Assembly: GCA_002104905.1 (NCBI GenBank)
Contig: MCFE01000170.1
Coordinates: 1 to 64,000 of the forward strand
Origin: Basidiobolus meristosporus CBS 931.73
Lineage: Eukaryota > Basidiobolomycota > Basidiobolomycetes > Basidiobolales > Basidiobolaceae
Reading direction: 5' to 3'
Length of the DNA stretch: 64,000 nt
Part shown: one piece after another, positions 48,341 to 60,863 of the stretch
How positions within the stretch are numbered: position 1 is the first letter of the stretch
Layout of the letters: each line of letters starts with the position of its first letter
Notes under the pieces: generated by a model
Told to the model about the DNA's origin: nothing
The model's input: only the letters and a program-made list of their open reading frames with translations
Databases searched by the model: none
Made by a program: the position numbers and the translations under genes

Positions 48341-49950
48341 TCCAATGTGCTTGACTTGCTCCATGAGCATTATCCTGGATTCAAACAAGCAAATGGATTT
48401 TTGGCCAGTATTTGTATGCCAAGAAAGTATCTCAAGAATAGCAGAGACTATCAGAGGCAGAAGAACACAGGTGCAATGGCAAACAACCAGCAGCTTCCTC
48501 AAGAGCCTGTTACAAGTAGGGCCAAAAGCTCCAAACAAGCATCAAAAAGAAATTGAGTAGCTGGAAGAGTACCAATCAGTAAAAAGCAGGCAGACACATA
48601 TGCACCAGCACAACACTGACCAAGCAAAAAGCATAGCTCTACTCCAGAAGCACTCAGTCAAAATAGCAGTGAAGGACCTGGTAGTGATAATAACAAGCAG
48701 CTATGTCAGGAGCCCATCACAGCATGGGCTGAGAGCTCAAAACAAGCATAAAAGAGCATCAGGTTGCCTGCAGAGTGCCAGCAAGGGACAAGCAGGCTAA
48801 AACAGATGCATCAGAGCAGCATATATCATGGAGAATACATAGTTCAATACAAGCAGCATTCAGACAAAGTAGCAGTGAAAGACCTTGCAATGATAATGGC
48901 AAAGGTAAGCAGAAAAAGTCTACCCAAGCCAGAGACAGAGAAGCATGAGAAGAAGCTGCAGCTTATGCCAATTAACATTGTAAGCCCAGAACAGACTAAA
49001 TACCATCATAGCCAAGAAGAATTACCAACAAGAAAACAGCTGTTTTCACAAGAGTTGGGAGTGCAGCCAGTTGGACTACACTCCAGTAAGGTAGATAAGC
49101 TTGCAGAGAAAGGCAATCTGTCTACCACAGCCTCCACATCCTACATTGCTTACAGAGTGGAGTTTCCACTGACAGATAAAGTAACAATGTCAAGAACTCA
49201 AATGGTTATTACAATGCCCTCAGTAGAATTCTGGAACATTAATTGGCACACCAAGATGTTGCAGCAGTTCTTCAATAGCAGTGTTCAAGAAAACACACTT
49301 GCTTATTGCAAGGACTGGCAGATGAGGTGCTAGAGCTTGCTGTACAGGCTGAAGACCAGGACATATGGGAACCAGTGAATGAACAGTGGCATGAAGCTGT
49401 AGGGTTCCCATCAAAGTCATGGAAACAGAGTGTAGCAGCAGAAATACTTACTGAGTGGTGGATTCTAATAGGGGTTCTTGTTGAGTGTGGGGTAGGGCTT
49501 AATGTTAGTGTAGGGTGTAGGGACTTGTATAGGCCAATACAATTGGCAGTTGAGGTACAACTGAAGTTTCAATGGAAATAAATCAATCTGTATGCATGAA
49601 AAGTAAGAGAAATGGGCAAGTCAGGAAGTAAGGAGTGTGAAAAAGATGCAATAGCCCATCAATGCATACAAATGTAGGAGGTGATAAAGTGTCTGGGATC
49701 CAAAAGTGAGAAAACTAGCAGAGAACCAATTAAACACCACCTTTGTATTGGAGTGATGAAATATTTTGACCAAGTTTTTTGCAAAATAAGGGGTGCAATT
49801 ATTTTTTCATGGGCTTTGCACAGTATCCTGATGGGATCAATACCTCTTAGTCACAGGACTTATAATTTGTGACAGCCTTTTGATGGGATCATCATAATAA
49901 CTTTCATAGGGCTTGATGGCAGGCATTGTGATAGTCTTTTGAGTTCTTGA
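48341..49950 (+). pseudogene. CACTA-family accessory ORF, plus-strand arm
   Basis: Frame pieces encode LLHEHYPGFKQANGFLAS, a basic Ser/Lys/Gln-rich middle (SRAKSSKQASKRN; KVSRKSLPKPETEKHEKK) and a C-terminal part (SVEFWNINWHTKMLQQFF). Bases 48764-49333 are open for 189 codons. It is an inverted duplicate of 51115-52700, with similarity running to the common CCTGATGGGATCA end region. I know no domain for this protein. It is assigned to the CACTA family only because it adjoins transposase fragments. Confidence 0.6.
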
Positions 49951-49954
49951 CATT

Positions 49955-50290
49955 GTTGTGTTACAAGTCTTGATATAAGAGTTGTAGAGGAATAGGGAGT
50001 TTAGCTAGTATTGTATTCACTAAAGCTTCAACTGACTTTTATTGAGGTTCCAGCAGCCCCTTATATACATTTTGCCAGATCAATTGCCAACTAATTGTAT
50101 TTTCAATGTAGGTTGCGGCTGATGACTCTTTTGATTGCATCATCATCTCCCAATAAGATCCTACTTGATATATCTATTCCTGTCTGATAAGAATCTGGTG
50201 ATTCATCTACTGACTAACTCTATAGATTTGCTAGATAACACTGATATACTGATAGGCTAAACATGAACTAATTGATTTAATTAATGTGTT
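49955..50290 (-). mobile_element. gypsy-type LTR, minus orientation
   Basis: Begins TGTTACAAGTCTTG on the plus strand, the reverse complement of the gypsy LTR end at 57432 and 61231. It shares TTATTGAGGTTCCAGCAGC, TATATACATTTTGCCAGATC and CTGATAGGCTAAACATG with 60864-61231. The far end is eroded. It splits the copia gag remnant from the CACTA arm. Confidence 0.8.
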
Positions 50291-50540
50291 CTTCAAAGCC
50301 TGCCAGGCATTCTTTGCCATTTTTGCTCTTTAGCATTGAATTAGCAATTTGCCTTTGACATTAAAGAAAATGCAGTTAAAGGCACTGTGTTCTTTCTTCT
50401 GGTACTTTAAGGCTTCCTCCCCACATTGCTAGTAGGGCATTCTTCTGCCATGGCAATATCCTTTGAGCCTCTTTCTTGTAACATCATCCTGATCTTCACC
50501 TTCTACCATTGGTAGTTAGCTCCATCCTACTTTTCAGTAA
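50291..50540 (-). pseudogene. copia gag remnant
   Basis: Minus-strand reading in shifting frames gives DGANYQW, KIRMMLQERGSKDIAMAEE and AKMAKNAWQALKNTLI. This resembles the copia gag start (FDGKNYRLWRIKMQIHLEER and AKAAWESLKKIF in the gag at 63592). It lies just downstream, in minus sense, of a family A LTR, so it is the 5' end of a copia element truncated by the gypsy LTR. Confidence 0.6.
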
Positions 50541-50606
50541 AGGGTAAATTTCAAGTAATACCAGTGGTAAGCATTGCAGTGGGTGTAACACTTGGGGCTT
50601 GTAGTC

Positions 50607-50815
50607 TGTTGTAAGAGTCTTGGAGATGTTGGAAGTGATTAGGAGAAGAACCAGAATAAGTGGTTTTTGCTCAATAATTTATGGAATGTTAATGTACTAT
50701 ATATACTTTGACTTGGTCTTGGCATTACAAGCATGCAGAATAGGTTTAGGAAGATCCCAGGAGCATGTGAGCAAAGCATGGGGCTTTTTGGACAACTTCA
50801 AAAATTTTGTGTTTG
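50607..50815 (-). mobile_element. truncated family A LTR (5' LTR of minus copia)
   Basis: Starts TGTTGTAAGAGTC and follows the family consensus to about 50815, then breaks off. In minus sense the LTR is followed by GACTACAAGCCCC, a decayed form of the primer-binding site seen at 63556, and then by the gag remnant. Confidence 0.75.
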
Positions 50816-51114
50816 ATCTTCAGTGTCTTTTGATTCTTGGGGTTTGGTATAAGCACCACTGTCTCTCCCTCCCATGCTGTGATAGGTATAATTATGAACA
50901 TTATCTTTGCTATTGTAGTTGTGCTTTCAAGACTGTAAGGTGCTCCTTTGCTGTTACATTTGGAAATGGCTCAATTCTTGGCTGCAACATTGAGCTAATT
51001 GAATTCCATCTTTGCAGCAAAGATACTGCCTCCTCTACTTGGGATATTGATTGATCTACATGTGTTATCTACTCATCCTGTTTCTGGCCTATTTCTTGAC
51101 TTCTCTAGGTCACC
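50816..51114 (-). mobile_element. second fragment of the accessory ORF coiled-coil part
   Basis: Bases 50985-51110 closely match 52715-52825 on the same strand (CTTTGCAGCAAAGATACTGC, CTCATCCTGTTTCTGG). This is a local duplicate or deletion product of the accessory ORF. Confidence 0.5.
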
Positions 51115-53252
51115 CTATGAAAAATTATTGTAATGATCCCATCAAAAGGCCTTCACAGAGTTAAAGTCCTCTGACTGAAAGGTACTGATCCCATCAGGAC
51201 ACTGTGCAGAGACTGTTGAAAAATAATTGCACCCCAGATTTCACAAAAAACTTAGTCAAAATCTTTTATCACAACAATGTATAAGTGGCTTTTGATTGGT
51301 TCCCTGCCAATTTGCTCACTTTCTGATCACAGACACTCTATCACTTCCTACATTTGTGTGTATTGATTGGCTATTGTCTCTTTTTAACACTCCTTACTTC
51401 CTGACTTGATTGTTCTCTTACTTTCCATGTGTACAAATTGATTTATTTCTGCTGAAACTTCAGTTGTACCTCAATTGCCAATTGTTTTGACCCATACAAG
51501 TCCCTATATCCTACACTAACATTAAGCCCAACCCTACACTTGACAAGCAACTCCATTAAAATCCACCACTCAATAAGTATTGCTACTGTAATGCTCTGGT
51601 TCCACAACTTTGGCAGGAACCAGTTGCTCTATGCCACTATTCATTCACTGGTTCCCACATGTCCTGGACTTCAGCTGGCACTGCAAGGTATAGCACCTCA
51701 TCTGCCAGTCCTTGCAATAAGTCCTTGCAATATTCTAGTGCACTTTCTTGAGCACTGCTCTTGAAGAGGAGCTGCAACCTGTTGGTGTGCCTATTAATGT
51801 TCTTAAACTCCACTGAAGGCATTGCAATTGTCTTTTGAGCTCTTGATATTGTAGCCTTGTCTGTCAGTGGGATCTCCACTCTGTCAACAATGGAGGATGT
51901 GGAGGCCATGGTATACAAATTGCCCTTTTCTGCAAACACATCTAGCCTGTTGGAGTGTAGCTCAACTGGCTGCGCTTCCAACTCTTGTGAAAACAGCTGT
52001 TTTCTTATTGGTAATTCTTCTTGACTATGATGGGATTTGGTCTGTTCCAGGCTTGCGGCATTAATTGGCAAGAACTGCAGTTTTTTTTGCATGTCTCCCT
52101 GTCTCAGGCTTGGGTAGACATTTTTCCCTTTTCCTTTTCCTTTATCACTGCCAGGTATTTTACTGCTACTTTGTCCAAGTGCTTCTTATAATGAACTACA
52201 TTTTCTTCTTGATAAATTCTGCTCTGACGCGTCTGTTTTGGCCAGTTTGTCTCTTGCTGGCACTCTTCTGGCAACCTGAAGTTTCTTTTCCACTGGTTTT
52301 GAGCTCTCAACCATAGTTGTGACAGGCTCCTGTAAAAGCTACTGGTTTTTATCAGTGCCAGGTCCTTTGCTGCTTCTTTAACTGAGTGCTTCTTCAGTGG
52401 TACTACGCTTTTTCTTTGATAAATGCTGTGCTGGTGCATCCATCTTGGCCTGCTTGACCCTAATTGGCACTCTTCTAGCTACCTGATATCTCTTTGATGC
52501 TTGTCTGGAGCTTTTGGCCCTGCTGGTTACAAGCTCTTGAGGAAGCTGCTGGTATTTAGCCATGGCACCCTTGTTCTTCTGCCTTTAATAGTTTCTACTA
52601 TTCTTAATATACTTTCTGAGCATGTCAATGCTAGCCCAAAATCTGTTTGTCTGTTTGAATCCAGGATAATGCTCATGTAACAAGTCAAGTGCATTCTGCT
52701 TGGGCTACTTGAGTTCCTTCTTTGCAGCAAAGATACTGCTTTCTCTACCTGGGATATTGATTGCTCTACACATATTATCTGCTCATCCTGTTTCTGGACT
52801 ATTTCCTGATTTCTCTGTGCCATCACATCAATCCTATCAGCCACTGCTCCTAATTGCTTCATTAATGACTTGGTATTAGCTGACAACATACTTGCTAATA
52901 TGGGTGGTGGTGATGTTATGATGGCCACTTGCTGGTTTTCAACTGAGGGTACTGCATTTGCTATATTCCCATCTGCCCAAGCATAATGGTTGGCTTTTGG
53001 CTCTGCAGAGGTTCTCAATTGCCTACTTGACTGAGAGCCTGAGGAGTCCGCATTATTACCTTCAGTGGGCACACTGCTAACATAGCTTTTTTTGGATGTA
53101 GCCTTGCTTGTTGCACTGAATGTCAAAGCAAGCTGTTGTCCAACTGTTCTTCTGTTGCTGTCAGCAGTGGGGTTTGATTGGGAACCAGACAACTTTGCTC
53201 TATTTTCTGGCGGCATATATGTTGTTATATACACGTGTATGTGGTGCCACAA
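51115..53252 (-). pseudogene. CACTA-family accessory ORF, minus-strand arm
   Basis: The most complete copy. Bases 53252-52527 are open for 241 codons: a Ser/Gln/Thr-rich N-terminus (NPTADSNRRTVGQQ; TFSATSKATSKKS), then a likely coiled coil (LMKQLGAVADRIDVMAQRNQ, EIVQKQDEQIICVEQ, SQVEKAVSLLQRRN). Further in-order frames (52563-52378, 52439-52104, 52092-51637) encode a basic Lys/Arg/Ser-rich stretch (QHLSKKKRSTTEEALS) and a C-terminal part (VEFKNINRHTNRLQLLF). Frameshifts separate the pieces. Function unknown. It pairs as an inverted repeat with 48341-49950. Confidence 0.6.
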
Positions 53253-53407
53253 CTTTATTTATAATGCTTACTATGGCAGGTCATCATTGAATCTTACATT
53301 CATGTAGGTACAATGTCTCAAATACAAGACTGTCTTAAATTCACATGAGTATTGACCAAAAAGTGATGTAATAGCGTTATGTTGCTGAAGGTCAAACTGT
53401 TTTCCCC

Positions 53408-56080
53408 ATGGACAAGACTACTTTAACCCAACACCATAAGAGAAGAGAAAAACAACCATGTGGTTGTTGTAGCAAGCCTCTCAGCCATGAAACATGCAGA
53501 CAGCATAGAAAGTATTACAAGGATCAAGGCCAGTGTTTTGGCACACAAGTCATATTTTACCATTCATTGGTCACTACTATACTATCATTAGCTTGCTGGC
53601 CAGTTGATACTTCTATATTGGCACCTGGCTATCTTTGTCACCTTGCACAAACTGAGTCATGTGAGTTTGTGATGCCATTAGGCTCACCTCAGCCTTCTGA
53701 ATATAGCATGCAGAGTGATAGCTCTGACAAAGAAGGTTCACTGATGGATTGTGAGCCTATCTCCCCTAACAACAGTACCACATATGAGCCCAGTAAAATC
53801 CCAGTATGCAATGAGACAACACCAATTGAAACAAATGCCAAGGATATTATATGGAGCCATGTGAGCCCAGTAACCAATCTACTGGTAAATGATTTGATGT
53901 TGTGACTAGAGAAGTGGCGTGGCGTAATCAAGTGGAAACATATCCAATAGACTTGTTCCATTGGATAGTGCCACATTGAGCCATGAGTGCCAAATGATGC
54001 CATAGTGTGCCAGGTAGGCTAAGTGAATCTATGCTTGGCCACACAGTGTAAATTATAGATCTGCATCTTCATGCAAAGCAGCCCCCATGTTTCACCAATT
54101 GTGTTGGAGAAAATCCATTTTTTGACCTTTTTTTTTAGGTCAATGTTGTGCAGGATGTGTAAGAGCACAAAAGGATTGAAAATATGCATTTGGTACTCAA
54201 TACCCATGGCACTCTGAATCTAGCTCCTGTGGCTTGCAACATGTCACAACAATGCATGGCACTATATTGGTCCACTGGTACTATCTGGCACTTTAAGTGC
54301 TCTGTATAGATCATACTTTAGGGCTAATAATTAAATGTAGTGCCTGATGTATCCAGGGGGTTTACTCCCTAACTTGCATACATTATTATTACCCAAACAC
54401 CAGCACTAAGAACATCATCTTTCCACAGAATGTACAGAAGTAAGCATGCAATTGCAGCAAAGTTGGCAAGCTATATGCAATTGGCTGTAATATGGAATCA
54501 ATTGGAAACCAGAGATACTTAAGATAGAGGGTATCTATTAGAGGAAAAGCTTTCTGCTGGGAGCAATGCATTTGCTTTTCAAAAATATCCCTTTACTGAT
54601 GACCAAGTTGTACATGGGGCATTTCAAGCTAAATTAGCCCTTTGAGATACCGGAGAGATTTGAAAGAATTGGCAAGATTTCACAGAGTATCTGCTACTGT
54701 AAATACTTCTCATGGGCTCCAATCAATATTCATATGCATATGAAACAATACAAATGCAAAGACTGGATGAGCTGGATATGCATTTATTTAAGTGGGGCTC
54801 TGAAGCCATTCCTACCAAAAGTACATTGGAAGCATTGAGAGTCATATGCCAACATTGCAGAGATATTTATCCAGAAGCAGATCACCAATGCCAACTTGAT
54901 GCATCCACAGCTGTTGTGCAAGGAGTTTGTGATGGGAATTGAGCAGCTATACTACAAACATAAAGCTGAGCATGTAGATCTCTGCCACTACTATATCCAT
55001 TCTCTACTCCATCTTGCATGGTGTGTGGAGAATATTGGGCCTTGCTTCACCTTTTGGGAATTTCCTGTGGAGTGGATGTGTGGGGAGATAGGAAGACAAG
55101 TGAAGTTGCAGGTACTACCATATCCCAATTTCATCAAGAGTATTCCATCCAAGTCTGTTATGGATGTGATGAGTTGGCACATAGAGGACAGCCAGAAAGA
55201 TTTGGAAAATACTGAGGACAATTGTGTAAATGGAGACACCTATGCCTATGGCATTAAGAAGCTAAGCAGCCTCAATGCATGGGTAATCAGCAATGTAATG
55301 CAAAGTTGGTTTGGGTGCAACAAGCAACTAATTTATATCAGGAAAACTCTATCAAGGTATGCTGTGTTTCTCTTGATCACAAGCCAACTTCTACACCACT
55401 TAATATGGAATTCACACAAACAAGAGCCAGAGCGCACCTATAAGGGGAACTAGAATCCAGCAGGGAGAAGGAATATATTGCCTAAATGCCAAGAAGCTCT
55501 TTGCAGATATTCAGGAGGTATTCATGGCTGAAGTGGCAACAACCAATCATTTGTTTGCAAGATGTATATGTCACCAGCAGTACAAGCTATATGGCAGCTT
55601 TGCAAGTATCACACTAAAAAGCTCTAAGGTTGAGGTGATAGAAGTACGTCAATTGCGGCAAGTGTGCATGTTTGTAGAGGTTAGTAAGCAGGAGGCCATA
55701 GTATTTTTTGATTCAAACTATATGTGGAATACCCAAGGTAGTAGTGGGTAAGCAAGTAAAGAGGGGTGATTCTACAGTGGAATATATAAATTGCACAAGG
55801 GGAGGTAGAAAATGGAAATACAATTTGGTAAATAGGTATAGTAGCATTATACAGAACCAGCTGTAGGCCTCCATTCTGCCAACAAATGCCATTAGAGTCT
55901 TGCTGTGAGGCCATCAAGATACTATCAAGTTTCTTGCCATATAAGGCAATTGGATGTCCTGGCCAATGGATCCACTTAAAGTAGTTATAGAGTGCTGAAA
56001 GACCGCAACAATACCATGCAAATATTGTCACAGCATCAATAAAATAATACCATGCAATTATTGTCATAGCACAAATCAAA
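53408..56080 (+). pseudogene. CACTA/tnp2-type transposase, internally deleted copy 2
   Basis: The plus-strand N-terminal frame 53408-53905 (165 codons) begins MDKTTLTQHHKRREKQPCGC, with a Cys/His module (CGCCSKPLSHETCRQH) typical of fungal CACTA transposase N-termini, then an acidic stretch (SDSSDKEGSLMDCEPISPNN). The tnp2 core seen at 47405-48061 is missing. The C-terminal region resumes at 54712-55453 (YIHSLLHLAWCVENIGPC, EWMCGEIGRQVKLQVLPYPN), with one frameshift near 54930, and related sequence continues to about 56080. Non-autonomous or dead. Confidence 0.75.
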
Positions 56081-56138
56081 TCTTGTCAAGTTTTATCACT
56101 TTATACAGTAGTGAAATTAGCAAAAGGCTGTAGTGATC

Positions 56139-57180
56139 CTGTTGTGGTTAGGTTAGAGCAACACCCACTGACATAAGTGCTAATTCCCATATTTTCTACT
56201 TCACTATTTCTCTACTACACTTATTTTAGTTTTATCCCATTAGTCATACTTAATTAGTACTGTCACATAAGCTGGCTGACTATCACACCTGCTAACCTTA
56301 TTGCATAAGTTGTCCCACACTTTATGTAAGATTACTAGCTGTAAGTGCTTTTATATTAGGCAAGTACCCACGCCAGTACCTGTGACACATGACCAATCCT
56401 TGTCACCATCTCCACCACTTCTATACCATACATGGCATCCTTGTGTACCCAGGTTTCAGAGTATTGACTCCTGATTGGTTGCATGTGCTGTGCCTCTTAG
56501 AACCTTCTGGCACCTACTTAGAATACTCTTAGCTCATTCTGATGTCATTAAGACTTCTATTGATCTGTGGAACCTTCTAGAACACCATGATTAGTAATCA
56601 CTTAGCCAGTTAGAAAAGTATATAAGGGAGGCAATCCCTCAACAATAAATCATCATCCCTTTTATCAATATACCAACTTGTTAATCAGTGTGATTGTGGC
56701 TACCTGCTGTTACCTGAACTTCCAACCCCACACCACAGGACACTCCCAGGAAACTGCACTGACAGCCAACTGATCTTGGAGGCACTACTTGTGAGGAATA
56801 CTCAGAGTAGGTATCTTTTATTATATTTGATTCTTTCCCAATTCTGTTCTTGTACAGGCAAAGATATTTTTCTATGTTTGTAACTATTGACCACCGCTGC
56901 ATTCCTATGAAGTCCGTGCTGGTGGAATTTACAGTTATTTTGACTTTGGAAGCTTTAGTACATTTTCATCTCAAAGGATGCTGGACCTAGCACATACTTT
57001 TGTTAAGATGCCAACTAAGTTGAGGATTGTAGCTCAATAGTTTTCCCTTGACAAGCTTGTGGCTTTATTTGCAATCACATTAGATTTGAGACAGAACCCA
57101 AGTGTTCCTAGCAAGCTTTTGCCAGAGGTTGTTGCACCCAGTGAACACCGCACATACAAAACACTTGGGACGTATCTCGC
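56139..57180 (+). mobile_element. LTR family X copy plus leader
   Basis: Starts TGTTGTGGTTAGGTTAG and is collinear with 46143-47170 over its whole length (TATATAAGGGAGGCAATCC near 56620, CCACACCACAGGACACTC, TTGTAGCTCAATAG). The left start here best shows the LTR terminus. The right side is cut near the gypsy element. Confidence 0.65.
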
Positions 57181-57304
57181 CCTTGGGCCTATATACTACC
57201 ACACTGTCATAAAATTGTTAAGAGGATCACTAATTCCAAGCTGCTGGAATTATGGCTGTCCCTTAGCAGGATCCTGATGGCTGATTTGGATAAGATCCAT
57301 CTGC

Positions 57305-57432
57305 AGAACCAAATTATTTCTCATGGGGAAGGAGCTGTTGGAACCTCAATAAAGATTGGTTCAGGTTCTAGCCAATACAATACTGGCTAAACTCTCTATT
57401 CCTCTATAACTCTTATATTGAGACTTGTAACA
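57305..57432 (+). mobile_element. truncated 5' LTR of gypsy element
   Basis: Matches the last third of the 3' LTR at 60864-61231 (GGAACCTCAATAA, TACAATACT, CTAAACTC) and ends GACTTGTAACA. The internal region begins directly after it. Confidence 0.75.
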
Positions 57433-60400
57433 TTGGAAGTAGCAATAACCAGCAACCTCCCCCTGAAGAAAGAAGAGACCCCCCCCTCAAGATATCAGAA
57501 AATTAAGAATGAAACAATGCTATGCAGCAAATCCTGGCCCAACAGCAACAGTGTCTCCAGATCCTTAGCCAGTGCCATCAAGGAATGACTACCATAGTGC
57601 AGAACCAGCAAAACCTGGTCAAGAGCAACTTTAGTGTGAAGGTCAACCGGTACCATGGTAGAGTCAATGAAAACTTGGGAACTTGGCTCTTCCTATGACT
57701 CAGCTATGATTGTAATTGGGAAGCCCACAATGACTAATCAGAGAAGCTATAATCACTATGAAAGAAGACAATCAGAAGTAGTGCCAATGTAAATAGATGC
57801 TATGCAGAAGAATTCCACCTCAGAAGAATGTAAGAAAGAAGGACTTTGCTTCAATTGCCACCAGCAAGGTCATATTGTGAAGTACTGCCCTCAGAGAAGA
57901 AATAGACACCATTCATCAAGAACCTTCAGCCATATTGAAGCCCTTGGGCATAGTAACATAGAGGATGAACATGAAGAAGACTCAGAACTCACCTTCAATA
58001 TGACAGAAGTACACTTATCCCAAATGACCTCTAACTCAGGAAAGCTATCATACTTGAATGGGGTAGTCAATAGAGTACCTGCCAATATCATGATTGACTC
58101 AGGAATATTGCATGAGTACATGTTAGATATATTTGCTTTGAAAGCTGGAACTAACTTCATACCCACCAAATCAACATCATTCTTACTGGCTGAGTAACAC
58201 AATTAATTATGTGAGAGTTCCCATCTACTGTTGAGACTGAAGATCAATGACTATGAAGAAAATCTAGAGGCTTTTATATTAAGGAGCTGCAAGTTTGACC
58301 TTGTACTTGAAAAAACCTGGCTATTTTTTTGTAGTCCATTAATCAACTGGAGAACCCATGCTACTCAGATTCTAAAGGGCCACAAGACCTATGAGCTATT
58401 ACCTGTCAGACTGGATTTCAGCTTGGCCAATTGCAGTGTGTGTGAAACAAATAAACTTAGCAAGACACAATTCTGTAGAGCCCTCAGAAAAGGTACCTGG
58501 ATACTCCTCATGGTGATAATACAGGAGGATTCCTCTACATCAGTAGGTCCAAACACTTTTGAAGGAATACTAAGACATATTTCTGGATGGACTTGTAAGC
58601 CTACCCCCAGTCAGTGATGTGGATCATGCCATTGACACAGGAGATAGCCCCATACTTAGTGAGACATCTTACAGAATGAGTTCATTGGAGTAAAAGAGAA
58701 GAAGAGACAAATAGATCAGTTATTGGAGCAAGACTATATCAGACAGGTTTGTGGTAATCTACCTAGATGACATATTGATATAGAGCAAGACAGAAGAGGA
58801 AAACTTGGGGCAGATTGAAAAGGTCTTGAAGAAGCTAAGAATGAGCAAGTTGTACAGCAAGCTTGCAAAGTGTGAATTCTTGAAGGAACATGTTGAATAC
58901 CTGGGACACATGGTGACTAGCACAGGAGTGACCATAGACCCCAAGAAGTTTGGAGTCATCAAGAATCTGAAGCAGCCCTATAGCATATAGGAACTCAGAT
59001 CATTCCTTGGAATGGTTTCCTATTATTGGAGATTTGCCAAGTCCTTTGCAAGTATTGCTGCTCCTTTAGCTGATATGCTCAAGAAAGACAATACCATGAA
59101 GTGGGACATAGCCTGTGAGTCTGCCTATCAGATGCTCAAGAATAAACTAGCTAAGCTGCCAAGCTCAAGAATTGCAGACTTCAGAAAAGCATTTACTCTG
59201 TGCACAGATGCTTCAGACTATGCAATTTGTGAGGTACTGAGCCAAGAACATGAGGGAAAGGACTACCCAGATTCTTTTGTGTGCAAGAAACATAAATCAG
59301 AAGAACAAAACTATCCAGTGCATGAGAAGGAGATGCTTGCCATAATACACTGCTTGAAGACCAGGAGATGCTACATTGACTGAGTCAAATCCACTGTAAA
59401 GACTGATCACACCTCATTCAAGTATATATTTACTCAGAAGGTACTCTCTAGAAGAATCACAAGATGGAGTGAATACATTCAGCACTTTGACTTGAAGACT
59501 GCCTACTGCCCTAGGAAAAACAACATGGTTGCTGATGCCTTATCATGACTAGAATAAGTTGCATAACTCAACTTGTGGCATGAATCAGATTGACCTAGCT
59601 TATTACCAGAGTACTTCGAGGACCAAGCCATTTGTAATGAGGTGGATGAAGTGATCAAGAAGATAATACAGGATGAAGCCAGCAAATTTGTAGTACAGGA
59701 TGAAACACTCTACCAGATTGTCAATGGAAGCCTTATTGCCTGTTGCTCATATGTAGCTTGCCTGGATTTAATAAATATGCTACACTATGATTATGGACAT
59801 CTTGGAATTGAAGGAACCTATAGCCTTGTGAAAGCCAGAGCGTGACATCCCAGAATCAAGCAAGTTATTAAGAACCTAGTAATAACAAGCCCAAATTGCC
59901 AAATCAACCCAGGCCAATCACAGAGAGTTGCTGAACTCTTTCCCTTAGAGCCTATGAGACCATTTGTGAGATGGTGAATTGACTTTATTAGACAACCACA
60001 ATCACCAGTAATTGCAATCATTGTATCCTAGTAGCAATTGACCATGCAACTAAATTGCCAGTGGCTAAAGCTGTACCTGTAGTCAGTGAACATGAAGTTG
60101 CAAGTTTCATGTGTCATGGGATCCTATGAAGCTTGGATGCCCTGCAGAGATTTTATCTGATAGAGGAGCAAACTTTATGGTAAAGACATTGGAAGCTTAC
60201 CTGGAAATGTAGTAGGTCAAACACTTGAAACCCTTGGCTTATTACCCTAGAAGTAATGGAGTCACTGAGCAGTTTCATGGATTATCTGGAAAAATGCTGA
60301 CCAAGTATGCAAATGGAGCTATCAGTAGATGGGATGAGTAAATAGACCAAGCACTTCTTACCTGCACAGGTAGAGTGCACAACACCACTCAACACTTGCC

Positions 60401-60835
60401 ATTTACATAGTGTATGGATGCAAATCAAGGATTCCAGGTGATCTCACACAACAAAAGCTTACAGACACCTTGGAAGAGGAACTCAGTCAGCCAGCTAGAC
60501 ACCTGCAGCTGGAACAAAGAAGTCAAGAGGCACAGGCCAAAGTATCTCAGAGTGTAGAAAAGAAGAAGCAGAGGTTTGATAAGACTATATCACAAGAGGC
60601 ATTGATAGTTGGGAACTATGTATTACTGAGAAATAATACACATAGAAAGTTTGAGGCACAATGGACAGGACCTTTCAAGATCATCAGAGAAAGCCCATTT
60701 GCAACTTACCAACAAGTGGACAAAGATGTTAATATCCAGGAAGACTTAATTCATAGAGACAGACACAAGCTTGCACAACTTGCTGACAACACTGAACCTT
60801 CAAGATATTTGTATCACAAGAAAAGAGATCCATGA
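57433..60835 (+). pseudogene. defective Ty3/gypsy retrotransposon internal region
   Basis: Domains in order: a zinc knuckle CFNCHQQGHIVKYC (57850-57891, CX2CX4HX4C); a decayed protease site near IMIDSGILHEY (about 58088); the protease-RT link LVLEKTWLF...PLINWR; a reverse transcriptase reduced to its YLDD end (VVIYLDDILI at about 58751); FLGMVSYYWRF; an RNase H start CTDASDYAICE; an HHCC integrase start HYDYGHLGIEGTY; core pieces LSDRGANF and PRSNGVTEQFHG; and a C-terminal part with VGNYVLLRNN and FEAQWTGPFKI. Most of the RT fingers and palm is deleted at about 58745, and stops occur near 58794, 58988, 59381, 59547 and 59843. Order gag-PR-RT-RH-IN defines gypsy type. Confidence 0.88.
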
Positions 60836-60863
60836 GAACCCTCTTAGCTTTAGTGGGGGAGAA

